Origin: Tessaracoccus caeni
GTDB lineage: Bacteria > Actinomycetota > Actinomycetes > Propionibacteriales > Propionibacteriaceae
NCBI RefSeq assembly: GCF_029211185.1
Contig: NZ_JARGDO010000002.1
Span: forward strand, 1-64,000
Direction: 5' to 3'
DNA length: 64,000 nucleotides
Part shown: positions 33,515-42,327 of the stretch, piece by piece
Layout of the letters: each line of letters begins with the position of its first letter
Position numbering within the stretch: position 1 is the stretch's first letter
Translations under genes and position numbers: made by a program
The notes under the pieces: model-generated
The model's input: only the letters and a program-made list of their open reading frames with translations
The model's database searches: none
Told to the model about the DNA's origin: nothing

Positions 33515-36500
33515 ATGACTGTTCTCGATGAGCGACGCAGCTCGCTACTCGGCGAGGCCGCCGTCGGCCTGCCGTCCGATCCGATCGACGCGCATGAGCT
33601 GATCACCGCCTATCACCAGCACGTCCTCACGGAGGAACTCACCAAACGGCATCCCGACGACATCCGCGGTGCCCTGCTCAGCCACCTTGCTCTAGGACGC
33701 ACACGCCTCCCCGGCGAGATCCTGGTAGCCGGGTTCACCCCGCAGGTCGACACCCACGGCTGGGCCACCGGCAACACCGTGATCCAGGTGGTCACCGACG
33801 ACACCGCCTTCATCGTCGACTCCGTCACCGCCGAACTCGACCGCCAGCATCAAACCGTTCGTCTCCTTCTGCATCCGCAGCTCAGCGTGCGACGCGACGA
33901 CGACGGCGTGCTCACCGGCCTCGGCGACGACGGGATTCCAGAGTCGTGGCTGCACATCGAGCTGCCCCGCGTGCCCGACCCGCATCTCCTGGAAGCCCTC
34001 GTCGATCGGATCCGGTTCATCCTCGCCGAGGTTGCGACGGCGGTGGCCGACTGGACTCCGATGCTGCATCAGGCCTCCGCGATCTCGACGTCGTTGGCCG
34101 ACGGGCCGGCCGCCATCCCCGAGGCGGAACGACGGCAGGTGCAGGCGCTTCTCGACTGGCTGATCGAGGACCACTTCGTCTTCCTCGGCTATCGGCGCTA
34201 CGCCTACAACCGCGACGACGACACCCTCGACCAGGTGCCCGGCAGCGGCCTCGGCCTGATGCGCGGCGACTCCGGCACGCCTCGCCGGAAACTGCGCGGG
34301 GTCGTCGCGGAGAAGGCCGCCGAACGGCAGCTGCTGCTGATCACCAAGGCCAATGCCCGCTCGCTGGTGCACCGGTCGACCTATCTCGACTACATCGGTG
34401 TCAAGATCGTCGGCGACGACGGCGCCATCGTGGGCGAGCATCGTTTCATCGGGCTGTTCACCTCCAACGTCTACCAGGCGTCGGTGCGCTCCATCCCCTT
34501 CACAGCCGCCAAGGTGAAAAGCGTGCTGCAACGAAGTGGTTTCGCTCGCGACAGCCATTCGGGCAAGCGCCTGATCAGCGTGCTCGAGTCGTACCCGCGC
34601 GACGAGGTGTTCCAGGGCGACGTCGACTACCTCACCGACGTGGCCACCCGGATCGTCGCCTCGCGCTACCAGCGGCAGACCCAGCTGTTCGTGCGGCCCG
34701 ACGTCTACGGGCGCTTCACCTCCTGTCTCGTACTGCTCCCCCGCGACCGCTACAACACCGACGTGCGGCTGCGCATCCAGGACATCCTGATGCGCTCGTT
34801 CCAGGGCACCAGCGTCGACTACACCGCGCGCGTCGACGACTCCGCACTCGCGATGGTGCACTACGTCATCCGGCGCGATGCCAGCGAGGCCCTGCCCACC
34901 GTCGACCTCGACGACGTGCAGGACTGGCTGCGACAAGCGGTGCAGACCTGGGACGGCGACTGGCAGGCCGCGATGGTGGCCGAGTTCGGCGAGCTCGACG
35001 CCGCCCGTCTGATCACGCGCTGGCGAGCGGGGCTGGACGAGGCCTACAAGGCGATGCATCCGCCGCGCAAGGCGGCCACGGACATCCGCCAGCTGGAGGA
35101 GCTGACGCACGGGGTGCGCGCGGGCCTCTACCAGGAGATGGATGCCAAACCGGGCGAGCGTCGGCTGCGCCTCTACTGCGACCGTGCGCTAGGGCTCACC
35201 GAGGTGCTTCCGCTGCTGCTCGACTTCGGGCTGGCCGTCACCGACGAACGCACCCACCGGCTCCAGGCTCAGGACGGGACGGTGCGCCACATCCTGGACT
35301 TCGGCGTCACGGCGCGGAGCGAGGACTGGTGGCTCTCGGGCAACGGGAATCCGGACGCCGGCTTCCTGCCCGCGTTCCTCGCCGTCTGGGAACGGCGCGC
35401 CGAGAGCGACGGCTTCAACCAGCTGATCGGCTCGATCCATCTCACCTGGAAGCAGGTGGTGGTGCTGCGCATGATCGCCGCCTACCTGCGCCAGACGATG
35501 CACTACTCGACGGGCTCCCTCGTGGCGGCGCTCGTCGAGAATCCCGGGCTCGCCCGGCGGCTCGTCGAGGTGTTCGAGGCCCGCTTCCGGCCGGGCGACG
35601 TCGTCGACCCGGAACGGGAGCAGGCCCTCGCGGATGCGGTGATCGCCGATCTCGCCGACGTGCCGAGCCTCGATCACGACCGGATGATCCAGGCCTTCCT
35701 CGCGGTGATCCGCGCCGGCGAGCGCACCAACTTCTACCAGCTCGACGGCACCGGCGCCGCCATCGCGTTCAAGCTCGACCCGCAACGGGTGCCGCATCTG
35801 CCGGCACCGCGGCCGCTCATCGAAACCTGGGTCTACAGCCCTCGCCTGGAGGGCGTGCATCTGCGCTTCGGCAAGGTGGCGCGCGGCGGCCTGCGCTGGT
35901 CGGACCGGCGCGACGACTTCCGCACCGAGGTACTGGGCCTGGTCAAGGCGCAGATGGTCAAGAACGCGGTGATCGTGCCGACCGGCGCGAAGGGCGGCTT
36001 CTTCCCCAAGGGCCTGCCCGACCCACAGCGCGACCGCGCCGCCTGGCTCGCCCAAGGACGAGCCGCCTACCGCGAGTTCGTCAGCTCGCTGCTCAGCGTC
36101 GCCGACAACCGCGTGCAGGGGCGCACCGTCGGCCCCGACGGCGTGGTCAGGCACGACGGCGACGACAGCTATCTGGTGGTAGCGGCAGACAAGGGCACCG
36201 CCGCCTTCTCCGACCTGGCCAATGAGGTCTCGGCGGAGCACGGTTTCTGGCTGGGCGACGCCTTCGCGTCGGGCGGCTCCGCCGGCTACGACCACAAGGG
36301 CATGGGCATCACCGCCAAGGGCGCGTGGGAGTCGGTGAAACGCCACTTCCTCGAGCTGGGCGTCGACCCGCAGAGCACCGACATCACCGTCGTCGGCATC
36401 GGCGACATGAGCGGCGACGTGTTCGGCAACGGCATGCTGAGCAGCCCTCACATCCGCCTGATCGCAGCCTTCGATCACCGGCACGTGTTCGTCGACCCCA

Positions 36501-38284
36501 ACCCCGATCCGGCGGCCTCCTTCGCCGAGCGCCGGCGCCTGTTCGCGCTGCCGTACTCGTCGTGGGCTGACTACGACCGGGCCCTGATCAGCAAGGGCGG
36601 CGGTGTCTTCCCGCGGTCGGCCAAGACGATCGCGGTCACGCCGGAGATGAGGGACGCGCTCGGCCTGGGGGACGTCGCGCAGCTCACCCCCACCGAGCTG
36701 ATCCGCTCGGTGCTGGCCGCCCCGGTCGACCTGCTGTGGAACGGGGGCATCGGCACGTATATCAAGGCCTCCTCCGAGCAGCACTCCGACATCGGAGACA
36801 GAGCAAACGACGCCGTGCGGATCGACGCGGCGCAACTGCGGTGCCGCGTCGTCGGCGAAGGCGGCAACCTGGGCGCGAGCCAGCTCGGACGCGTCGAGGC
36901 CGCCGAGCTGGGCATCGGCATCAACACCGACGCCATCGACAACTCCGCGGGCGTCGACTGCTCCGACCACGAGGTCAACATCAAGATCCTGCTCGGCAGC
37001 CTGGTTGCCGACGGTCAGATGACCGGCCGCCAGCGCGACGAACTGCTGCGCTCAATGACCGACGACGTGGCCGCCAGCGTGCTGCGCACCAACTACGAGC
37101 AGAACGTGCTGCTCAGCAACGCCCGTCACCTCGGCGACGCGATGCTCGGCTCGCACGAGCGCCTGATGACCTGGCTGGAGCAGCACCGCGGCCTCGACCG
37201 GGCCTTGGAAGCGCTGCCCAGCACCGCGGAACTGGAACGCCGCGAGAAGGAGGGGCGCGGCCTCACCTCACCTGAGTTCTCCGTCCTCGTCGCCCACGCC
37301 AAGATGGCGCTGAAGGACGCGCTGCTCGCGTCCTCCGTGCCCGACGACCCGTGGTTCGAGACGGAGCTCGAGGAGTACTTCCCCGCTCCCCTGCGCGGCT
37401 TCACCCAAGCCCTGCGGAGCCATCCGCTGCGCCGCGAGATCATCGCCAACCGGATCGCGAACTCCGTCGTCAATCGCGGCGGGATCACCTTCACCCATCG
37501 CGCCATGGAGGAATCCGGGGCCGGGCTGGCCGAGGTGGCCAAGGCCTTCGTGATCGCCCGCGAGGCGTTCGACCTGCGCGGCTTCGTCGCCGCCGTCGAA
37601 GAACTCGACGGAGTGGTGCCGACGACGACGCAGTGCCGGCTCTACGTCGAATTCCGGCGGCTGCTGGACCGCACCGCGCGGTATCTCCTGTCCCGGCGGT
37701 CGGCCGTCGCCGACATCGGCACCGAGATCACCCGCTATCGCGAGACCGTGCGACGGCTCTCCGCGACGGTGCTCGGCCTGTACGACAAGGCCGCTCTGGC
37801 ACGCTTCAAGGAGCGCCGGCGGGAGGTTCGCGACGAGGGCGTGCCCGACGTGCTCGCGGACCGCGTCGCAGGGCTGCTGGACAGCGTCGCCTTCCTCGGC
37901 GTCGCCGACCTGGCGCGGCAGCTCGACGCCGACCCGGCCTTCGTCGCCCGCGGCTACCTCCACCTGGCCGAGGCGATCCGGCTGGACGATCTCCTCGAGA
38001 TGTTGTCGAAGCTGTCTGGGGAGAACCGCTGGGATGCGGTGGCGAAGTCGGCCCTGAGGCAGGACGTCTACCGATTGGCGCTGGAGCTGACCGCCGACGC
38101 CTTGGCCATGGCCGACGACGAGGACGCCGCCCGGCGGGTGGGGCGCTGGAGCAAACGCCACGCAGACGCGCTGGCCGATCTCCGCGCCACCTTCGGTGAT
38201 CTGCGCGACGACACCGTCACCAGCCTCGGCCAGATGTGGGTGCTGGTCCGCGACCTGGGCCTGCTGACGGGGGCGACGCCATAG
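33515..38284 (+). CDS. gdh: NAD-specific glutamate dehydrogenase, large (180-kDa) class
   Basis: A 1589-residue enzyme that oxidises glutamate to 2-oxoglutarate and ammonium with NAD. The length matches the large GDH class of Streptomyces and Pseudomonas. The N-terminal 700 residues carry ACT-like regulatory domains. The catalytic region follows: HLRFGKVARGGLRWSDRRDD near 785-805, GAKGGFFPKGLP near 823-835 with the substrate Lys, and the Rossmann motif GIGDMSGDVFGNGML near 960-975. The C-terminal domain is helical. The enzyme is catabolic and usually allosterically controlled. Its last 68 bp overlap the convergent response-regulator gene. Confidence 0.95.
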   Translation: MTVLDERRSSLLGEAAVGLPSDPIDAHELITAYHQHVLTEELTKRHPDDIRGALLSHLALGRTRLPGEILVAGFTPQVDTHGWATGNTVIQVVTDDTAFIVDSVTAELDRQHQTVRLLLHPQLSVRRDDDGVLTGLGDDGIPESWLHIELPRVPDPHLLEALVDRIRFILAEVATAVADWTPMLHQASAISTSLADGPAAIPEAERRQVQALLDWLIEDHFVFLGYRRYAYNRDDDTLDQVPGSGLGLMRGDSGTPRRKLRGVVAEKAAERQLLLITKANARSLVHRSTYLDYIGVKIVGDDGAIVGEHRFIGLFTSNVYQASVRSIPFTAAKVKSVLQRSGFARDSHSGKRLISVLESYPRDEVFQGDVDYLTDVATRIVASRYQRQTQLFVRPDVYGRFTSCLVLLPRDRYNTDVRLRIQDILMRSFQGTSVDYTARVDDSALAMVHYVIRRDASEALPTVDLDDVQDWLRQAVQTWDGDWQAAMVAEFGELDAARLITRWRAGLDEAYKAMHPPRKAATDIRQLEELTHGVRAGLYQEMDAKPGERRLRLYCDRALGLTEVLPLLLDFGLAVTDERTHRLQAQDGTVRHILDFGVTARSEDWWLSGNGNPDAGFLPAFLAVWERRAESDGFNQLIGSIHLTWKQVVVLRMIAAYLRQTMHYSTGSLVAALVENPGLARRLVEVFEARFRPGDVVDPEREQALADAVIADLADVPSLDHDRMIQAFLAVIRAGERTNFYQLDGTGAAIAFKLDPQRVPHLPAPRPLIETWVYSPRLEGVHLRFGKVARGGLRWSDRRDDFRTEVLGLVKAQMVKNAVIVPTGAKGGFFPKGLPDPQRDRAAWLAQGRAAYREFVSSLLSVADNRVQGRTVGPDGVVRHDGDDSYLVVAADKGTAAFSDLANEVSAEHGFWLGDAFASGGSAGYDHKGMGITAKGAWESVKRHFLELGVDPQSTDITVVGIGDMSGDVFGNGMLSSPHIRLIAAFDHRHVFVDPNPDPAASFAERRRLFALPYSSWADYDRALISKGGGVFPRSAKTIAVTPEMRDALGLGDVAQLTPTELIRSVLAAPVDLLWNGGIGTYIKASSEQHSDIGDRANDAVRIDAAQLRCRVVGEGGNLGASQLGRVEAAELGIGINTDAIDNSAGVDCSDHEVNIKILLGSLVADGQMTGRQRDELLRSMTDDVAASVLRTNYEQNVLLSNARHLGDAMLGSHERLMTWLEQHRGLDRALEALPSTAELERREKEGRGLTSPEFSVLVAHAKMALKDALLASSVPDDPWFETELEEYFPAPLRGFTQALRSHPLRREIIANRIANSVVNRGGITFTHRAMEESGAGLAEVAKAFVIAREAFDLRGFVAAVEELDGVVPTTTQCRLYVEFRRLLDRTARYLLSRRSAVADIGTEITRYRETVRRLSATVLGLYDKAALARFKERRREVRDEGVPDVLADRVAGLLDSVAFLGVADLARQLDADPAFVARGYLHLAEAIRLDDLLEMLSKLSGENRWDAVAKSALRQDVYRLALELTADALAMADDEDAARRVGRWSKRHADALADLRATFGDLRDDTVTSLGQMWVLVRDLGLLTGATP

Positions 38285-38930
38285 ACGAGACCCCGACGAA
38301 GCCCGACTCGTAGGCGACGACGACCGCCTGCACCCGATCGCGCAGGCCCAGCTTCAGCAGGATGTGCGCGACGTGGGTCTTGACGGTCGTCTCGCCGAGC
38401 ACCAACTCGGCGGCGATCTCCGCGTTCGACATTCCCGACGCCACCAGGCGCAACACGTCGAGCTCGCGCTCGGTGAGCACCAACAGCCGGGGCGGCGGCC
38501 CGGCCGGAGCCGACGTCGCATATCGCTCGACGAGGCGCCGCGTGATGGAGGGCTCGATCAGCGAGTCGCCGGTGGCGGCGGCCCGCACGGCGGCGATCAG
38601 CCTGGTTGACGGGGCGTCCTTCAGCAGGAACCCGGCCGCCCCGGCACGCAAGGCGCGGTAGACGTACTCGTTTTGGTCGAAGGTGGTCAGCACCACCACC
38701 GTCGGCGCATCGGGCTGCCGGCGGATCTGCTCCGTCGCGGCCAGCCCGTCGAGTTCGGGCATCCGGATATCCATCAGCACCACGTCGGGTTTCTCGAGCG
38801 CAGCCAGACGCACGGCCTCCGCCCCGTTGGCGGCTTCTGCCACCACGACGAGGTCGCCCTCGGCCTCGAGGATCACCCGGAAGCCGGTTCGCACCAGCTC
38901 CTGGTCGTCGGCGATGAGCACCCTGATCAC
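38217..38930 (-). CDS. NarL-type response regulator of the split-kinase locus
   Basis: A 237-residue regulator. The receiver domain (1-120) has RVLIADDQELVRTGFRVILE and DVVLMDIRMPELDG with the phospho-Asp, then LTTFDQ and LLKDAPST. The LuxR-type HTH (about 148-210) has LTERELDVLRLVASGMSNAE and LGETTVKTHVAHILLKLGLR. The natural end of this class is near VVVAYESGFV. The last 22 residues, rich in Pro and Gly, are encoded antisense to the 3' end of gdh. The start is a GTG at 38930. Its divergent neighbours 39087-41498 supply the kinase. Confidence 0.88.
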   Translation of the reverse strand: MIRVLIADDQELVRTGFRVILEAEGDLVVVAEAANGAEAVRLAALEKPDVVLMDIRMPELDGLAATEQIRRQPDAPTVVVLTTFDQNEYVYRALRAGAAGFLLKDAPSTRLIAAVRAAATGDSLIEPSITRRLVERYATSAPAGPPPRLLVLTERELDVLRLVASGMSNAEIAAELVLGETTVKTHVAHILLKLGLRDRVQAVVVAYESGFVGVSSMASPPSAGPGRGPAPTSGRGW

Positions 38931-38962
38931 ACCGCCATTCTCGCCCGTCTGCTCGGTCACGA

Positions 38963-39015
38963 GCGTCCTCCTTGAGGATGAGACCGCGCCGGATGATCGT
39001 CCTGAGGGAGGACGC
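38963..39015. promoter_or_regulatory. Inverted repeat between the divergent regulator and kinase genes
   Basis: GCGTCCTCC (38963-38971) faces GGAGGACGC (39007-39015), with extra symmetry TTGAGGA and TCCTGAG beside the arms. It sits between divergent promoters and may bind the response regulator. Confidence 0.4.
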
Positions 39016-39086
39016 AGACGAGGCCCTCGTCGGCGTGGACTGATGCCATGGCGCCGGACCCGAGGGGGCCCGGCGGAAAGGACATC

Positions 39087-39656
39087 ATGCGCACCCTTCG
39101 CCCCACCGACTATGTGCTCACCGGGCTGCTGACCGCGGTCGCCGTGCTGATCGGCATCGAGAACGTCACCGCCCTTGCCGGCTCCGCGCTGGCCCATCCG
39201 CTCGACACGCAATCCCCGCTGCTGATTCCGGTGTTCATCGCCGCGGTGATCCCCATCCTGTGGCGCCGGAGCTCGGTGCTCCCGGCGCTCGCGATCACCT
39301 TCGTGGTGCTGGCGCTCAGCCTCCCGGCCTTCGGCTGGGTGACGCGGTGCGGCTTCGGGCTGCCACTGATGGCCGCCTACGCCTATGCGATCGCCCGCTT
39401 CGGGGGCACGTGGCCGCGCCACCTGATCGGCGGGGCCGGCATCGTCGGCTCGATCGTCGTGATCCTGCTCAAGGACGCCTCCACCGGCGGCATCTCCAGC
39501 CCGACCGGCCTGATGGGCGGCGCCCTGCCCATCGCCCTCGGCTTGGCCGTCCTCGGCTACGCGGCTGGGCTCGTCGTCGACGCGATCGCCCGGCGACGCA
39601 CGGCCGCCTCGGTGACCCGGCCGGCGCCTACGCTGAGCGTCAACCAGGCAGGCTGA
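39087..39656 (+). CDS. Membrane protein related to kinase sensor domains
   Basis: A 189-residue protein with four or five membrane segments and no catalytic domain. FGWVTRCGFGLPLMAAYAYA is closely related to FGWVTRCGVGLPLAFLLVYL in the next gene, and VILLKDASTGG resembles VVLVRDATTGL there. It is therefore a paralogue of the membrane part of a histidine kinase, standing alone. The ATG at 39087 has GGAAAGGA upstream; the start at 39048 is not needed. It probably joins the next two proteins in one sensor complex. Confidence 0.7.
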   Translation: MRTLRPTDYVLTGLLTAVAVLIGIENVTALAGSALAHPLDTQSPLLIPVFIAAVIPILWRRSSVLPALAITFVVLALSLPAFGWVTRCGFGLPLMAAYAYAIARFGGTWPRHLIGGAGIVGSIVVILLKDASTGGISSPTGLMGGALPIALGLAVLGYAAGLVVDAIARRRTAASVTRPAPTLSVNQAG

Positions 39657-39676
39657 GGACAGGCCGAGGACACGTG

Positions 39677-40528
39677 ATGGACGCTGCGACGCACCTCCTC
39701 CGCGGGGGCCGGGCACTCCGGCCCCTGTCGGGCGTGCGCGCCTCCGACTGGGTGCTGACAACGGTGTTCGTCATGGTGGGGGCGGTCCTGATGCTCGGCA
39801 CCATCCTCTCCAACCCCGACGAGCTGGCCATCGAGCTCGCCCGAGGCACCATGGTGCACCTGCCCAGCTCGCGGTCGTGGGGAATGATCCCGCTGTTCGC
39901 GCTCGCGCTGCTCCCGCTGCTGTGGTGGCGGCGGGGCGTGCTGGAGGTGACCGTCGCGTGCACCGCGGCGATGGGCGTCCACGTGCTGGTCTTCGGATGG
40001 GTGACCCGCTGCGGCGTGGGCCTGCCCTTGGCATTCCTGCTGGTCTATCTCGCCGGCGCGCACGAACGGGGATGGCGCGCCGTGGCCGCGTGGCTGGCCG
40101 GAGTGGTGCTGGTGTTCGTCGTTCTCGTGCGCGACGCCACCACGGGCCTGGTGCCCCTGCCGTTGTGCCTGATCGCGCTCGCCTCGGCCGCGGTGCTTGG
40201 CCTCCTCGCCGGACGGCGGGCCGCCGCGATCGCGGAGCTGGCCGTCCGCACGGAGGAGTTGCGGGTGCTGCGTGACGAGCGGGCCGCCCTGGAGGTGGCC
40301 GCCGACCGGGCCCTGGTGACGCACCGGATCGACCAGGCGGTCAGCTCACGACTCGGCCTCCTCGCCACCGAAGCTGAGGCCTCGCGTGGGCTGCCTGCCG
40401 AGCAGCTGCGCGCCTCCTTCGCGTCGCTGGAGGCGCAGAGCCGGCACGCCCTCGAGGAGATGCGGCGGATCGTCGGCGGGCTCGACGCCGCACCCGAACA
40501 GGAGTTCGACGATGCCCCGCGGCTCTGA
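39677..40528 (+). CDS. Histidine-kinase-like protein truncated after a degenerate DHp
   Basis: A 283-residue protein. Membrane segments fill about residues 25-185. A coiled stretch (about 190-225) follows, then a DHp-like helix, HRIDQAVSSRLGLLATEAEA, where the ELHD phospho-acceptor motif has become RIDQ. HALEEMRRIVGGLD matches the second DHp helix. The protein then ends without any ATPase domain. It cannot phosphorylate itself and probably dimerises with, or tunes, the kinase encoded by the next gene, which overlaps it by 17 bp. Start ATG 39677 (or GTG 39674), with GAGGA upstream. Confidence 0.7.
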   Translation: MDAATHLLRGGRALRPLSGVRASDWVLTTVFVMVGAVLMLGTILSNPDELAIELARGTMVHLPSSRSWGMIPLFALALLPLLWWRRGVLEVTVACTAAMGVHVLVFGWVTRCGVGLPLAFLLVYLAGAHERGWRAVAAWLAGVVLVFVVLVRDATTGLVPLPLCLIALASAAVLGLLAGRRAAAIAELAVRTEELRVLRDERAALEVAADRALVTHRIDQAVSSRLGLLATEAEASRGLPAEQLRASFASLEAQSRHALEEMRRIVGGLDAAPEQEFDDAPRL

Positions 40529-41498
40529 TCGCTGGGCCTTGGCCGCGGGGGTTCTGGCTCTGGCGCTCGCTCCGGCGGTGGACCTGGTGCGACCGGAGGG
40601 ATCGGCGGTGCTCGACGTGCTGGGGTTCGCGCTACTCGGCCTCGGCGCCGCCGGCCGGCTGGTTTGGCTAGCCGCCGTCGGCGGGGCCGCCTACCTGGGC
40701 GTCCTCGTCATCGCGCCCGCGCCTGAGAACGCGGTGGCCGCCCTCGTGTTCAGCGTGCCGCCCTTCGTGATGGGCGCAATGCTGGGCCGCAAGCGCGAGG
40801 CGGAGCGCAGGCTGAGGTCGCGGCTCGACGAGGTGGACGCCGAGCGGGAGCTGTACGCCGAGATCGCGGTGCGGCACGAGCGCTCCCGGATCGCCGACGA
40901 GCTGCACGACCTGGTGGGCCACGCGCTGAGCGTCATGGTGATCCAGGCGGCGGCCGGGCAGCGCTTGGCCGGCCGGGATCCGGAGCGAGCCGACGCGGCT
41001 CTGGTGGCGATCGCGAGCGCAGCCAGGGCGGGCGAGCGGGATCTCCGGCGGCTCGGGGACATGCTGGCCGGCGGCGAGCCCGAGGGAGACCTCAGCCTGG
41101 TCGACGCGCTCGTCGAACGCTCCCGAGCCAGCGGATTGGATGCTCACTACCGGATCGACGGGCCTGTCGACCAACTCCCTCTCTCCGTCACACATCTGGT
41201 CTATCGGGTGGTGAGGGAGGGGCTCACCAACGCCCTGCGCTACGCGGCCGGGCACACCGTCGAGGTTCTGATCGAGGCCGACGGCAGGAAGGTGAGGGCA
41301 AGCGTCACCGACCATGGCTCCGGCGCGAGCGTGCCACGCCTCGTGCCGGGAGGCGGCCATGGGTTGGCCGGGTTGAGTCAGCGCGTCGCAGAGCTCGGCG
41401 GACGCTTCGACGCCGGGCCGACGGCGCAGCCAGGCTGGCGGGTGGAAGCCGAAATCCCCGTCGCCACGGCGGATTCGGCGCGCCGCAAGGCCTTCTAG
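40512..41498 (+). CDS. NarL-type sensor histidine kinase
   Basis: A 328-residue kinase with four membrane segments in the first 95 residues and a short coiled linker. The HisKA_3 motif is SRIADELHDLVGHALSVMVI with the acceptor His. The N-box is REGLTNALRYA and the G-box GGGHGLAGLSQRV. It overlaps the degenerate kinase-like gene by 17 bp, has GGAG 8 nt upstream, and is divergent from the response-regulator gene 38217-38930, its likely partner. It is the only catalytically complete kinase of the three-gene set. Confidence 0.88.
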   Translation: MPRGSDRWALAAGVLALALAPAVDLVRPEGSAVLDVLGFALLGLGAAGRLVWLAAVGGAAYLGVLVIAPAPENAVAALVFSVPPFVMGAMLGRKREAERRLRSRLDEVDAERELYAEIAVRHERSRIADELHDLVGHALSVMVIQAAAGQRLAGRDPERADAALVAIASAARAGERDLRRLGDMLAGGEPEGDLSLVDALVERSRASGLDAHYRIDGPVDQLPLSVTHLVYRVVREGLTNALRYAAGHTVEVLIEADGRKVRASVTDHGSGASVPRLVPGGGHGLAGLSQRVAELGGRFDAGPTAQPGWRVEAEIPVATADSARRKAF

Positions 41499-41565
41499 TG
41501 GGGCCCGTCATGACATCCTGCTTCGCAGCCTAAACTGGCCTCCCACCAGCTGACTGGAGATCGCC

Positions 41566-42231
41566 ATGCCTGAGCCCACCGTCGACGCCGTCCTCGCCGA
41601 GCTGGCCGCGCTCGAGGATCCGAAGATCCGCGCCGTCAACGAACGTCACGGCGACGATCATGGTGTCAACCTGACGAAGCTGCGCGCCGTCGCCAAGGAG
41701 CTGAAGAAGAACCAGCCGTTGGCGCGCGAACTCTGGGCCAACGGCGACTCCGCCGCCCGGCTGGTCGCCCTCTTGATCTGCCGGCCGCGCGAGTTCACGG
41801 CGGACGAACTGGACGCGATGCTGCGGGAGGCGCGCAGCCCCAAGGTGCACGACTGGCTGGTGGGCTACGTCGTCTCCAAGGGTCCCCACGCCGAGGCGCT
41901 GCGGCTGCGCTGGATCGACGACGCCGACCCTGTGGTGGCCAGCGCCGGCTGGGCGCTCACGGCGGAGCGCGTCGCGAAGAAGCCCGACGGCCTGGACCAG
42001 CCCGGATTGCTCGACGTGATCGAGGCAGAGATGAAGGACGCGCACCACCGGCTGCAGTGGGCGATGAACTGGGCGCTGACCCAGATCGGCGTCGAGAACC
42101 CGGAACTGCGCGAGCGCGCGGTCGGCATCGGGGAGCGCCTGGAAGTGCTCAAGGACTACCCCACCCCGCCCAACTGCACCTCACCCTTCGCTCCCCTCGC
42201 GATCGCAGAGTTGGTGCGCCGCAAGGCGTGA
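41566..42231 (+). CDS. AlkD-like DNA alkylation repair protein
   Basis: A 221-residue HEAT-like repeat protein of the DNA alkylation repair family. The start MPEPTVDAVLAELAALEDPK and the central SPKVHDWLVGYVVSKGPHAE, then HHRLQWAMNWALTQIGVENP, match this group; the helical repeat wraps DNA and some members remove bulky or cationic alkyl bases. The activity of this member is not proven. The gene has TAAACT about 30 nt before the start and GGAGATC as a ribosome site. Confidence 0.75.
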   Translation: MPEPTVDAVLAELAALEDPKIRAVNERHGDDHGVNLTKLRAVAKELKKNQPLARELWANGDSAARLVALLICRPREFTADELDAMLREARSPKVHDWLVGYVVSKGPHAEALRLRWIDDADPVVASAGWALTAERVAKKPDGLDQPGLLDVIEAEMKDAHHRLQWAMNWALTQIGVENPELRERAVGIGERLEVLKDYPTPPNCTSPFAPLAIAELVRRKA

Positions 42232-42290
42232 CATGCCTCCGCGCTTTCTGAGGTGCGGCGATCATACGGCTACTGCGACACGTCCCCACC

Positions 42291-42326
42291 TGTTCATTTC
42301 TTTCCACTGTTCACGTAACATGAACA
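42291..42326. promoter_or_regulatory. Operator-like repeats before the AbiE-type pair
   Basis: TGTTCA occurs at 42291-42296 and 42308-42313, and its inverse TGAACA at 42321-42326, ending one base before the ATG at 42328. AbiEi antitoxins repress their operon through inverted repeats, so an autoregulatory site is likely. Confidence 0.5.
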
Positions 42327-42327
42327 T

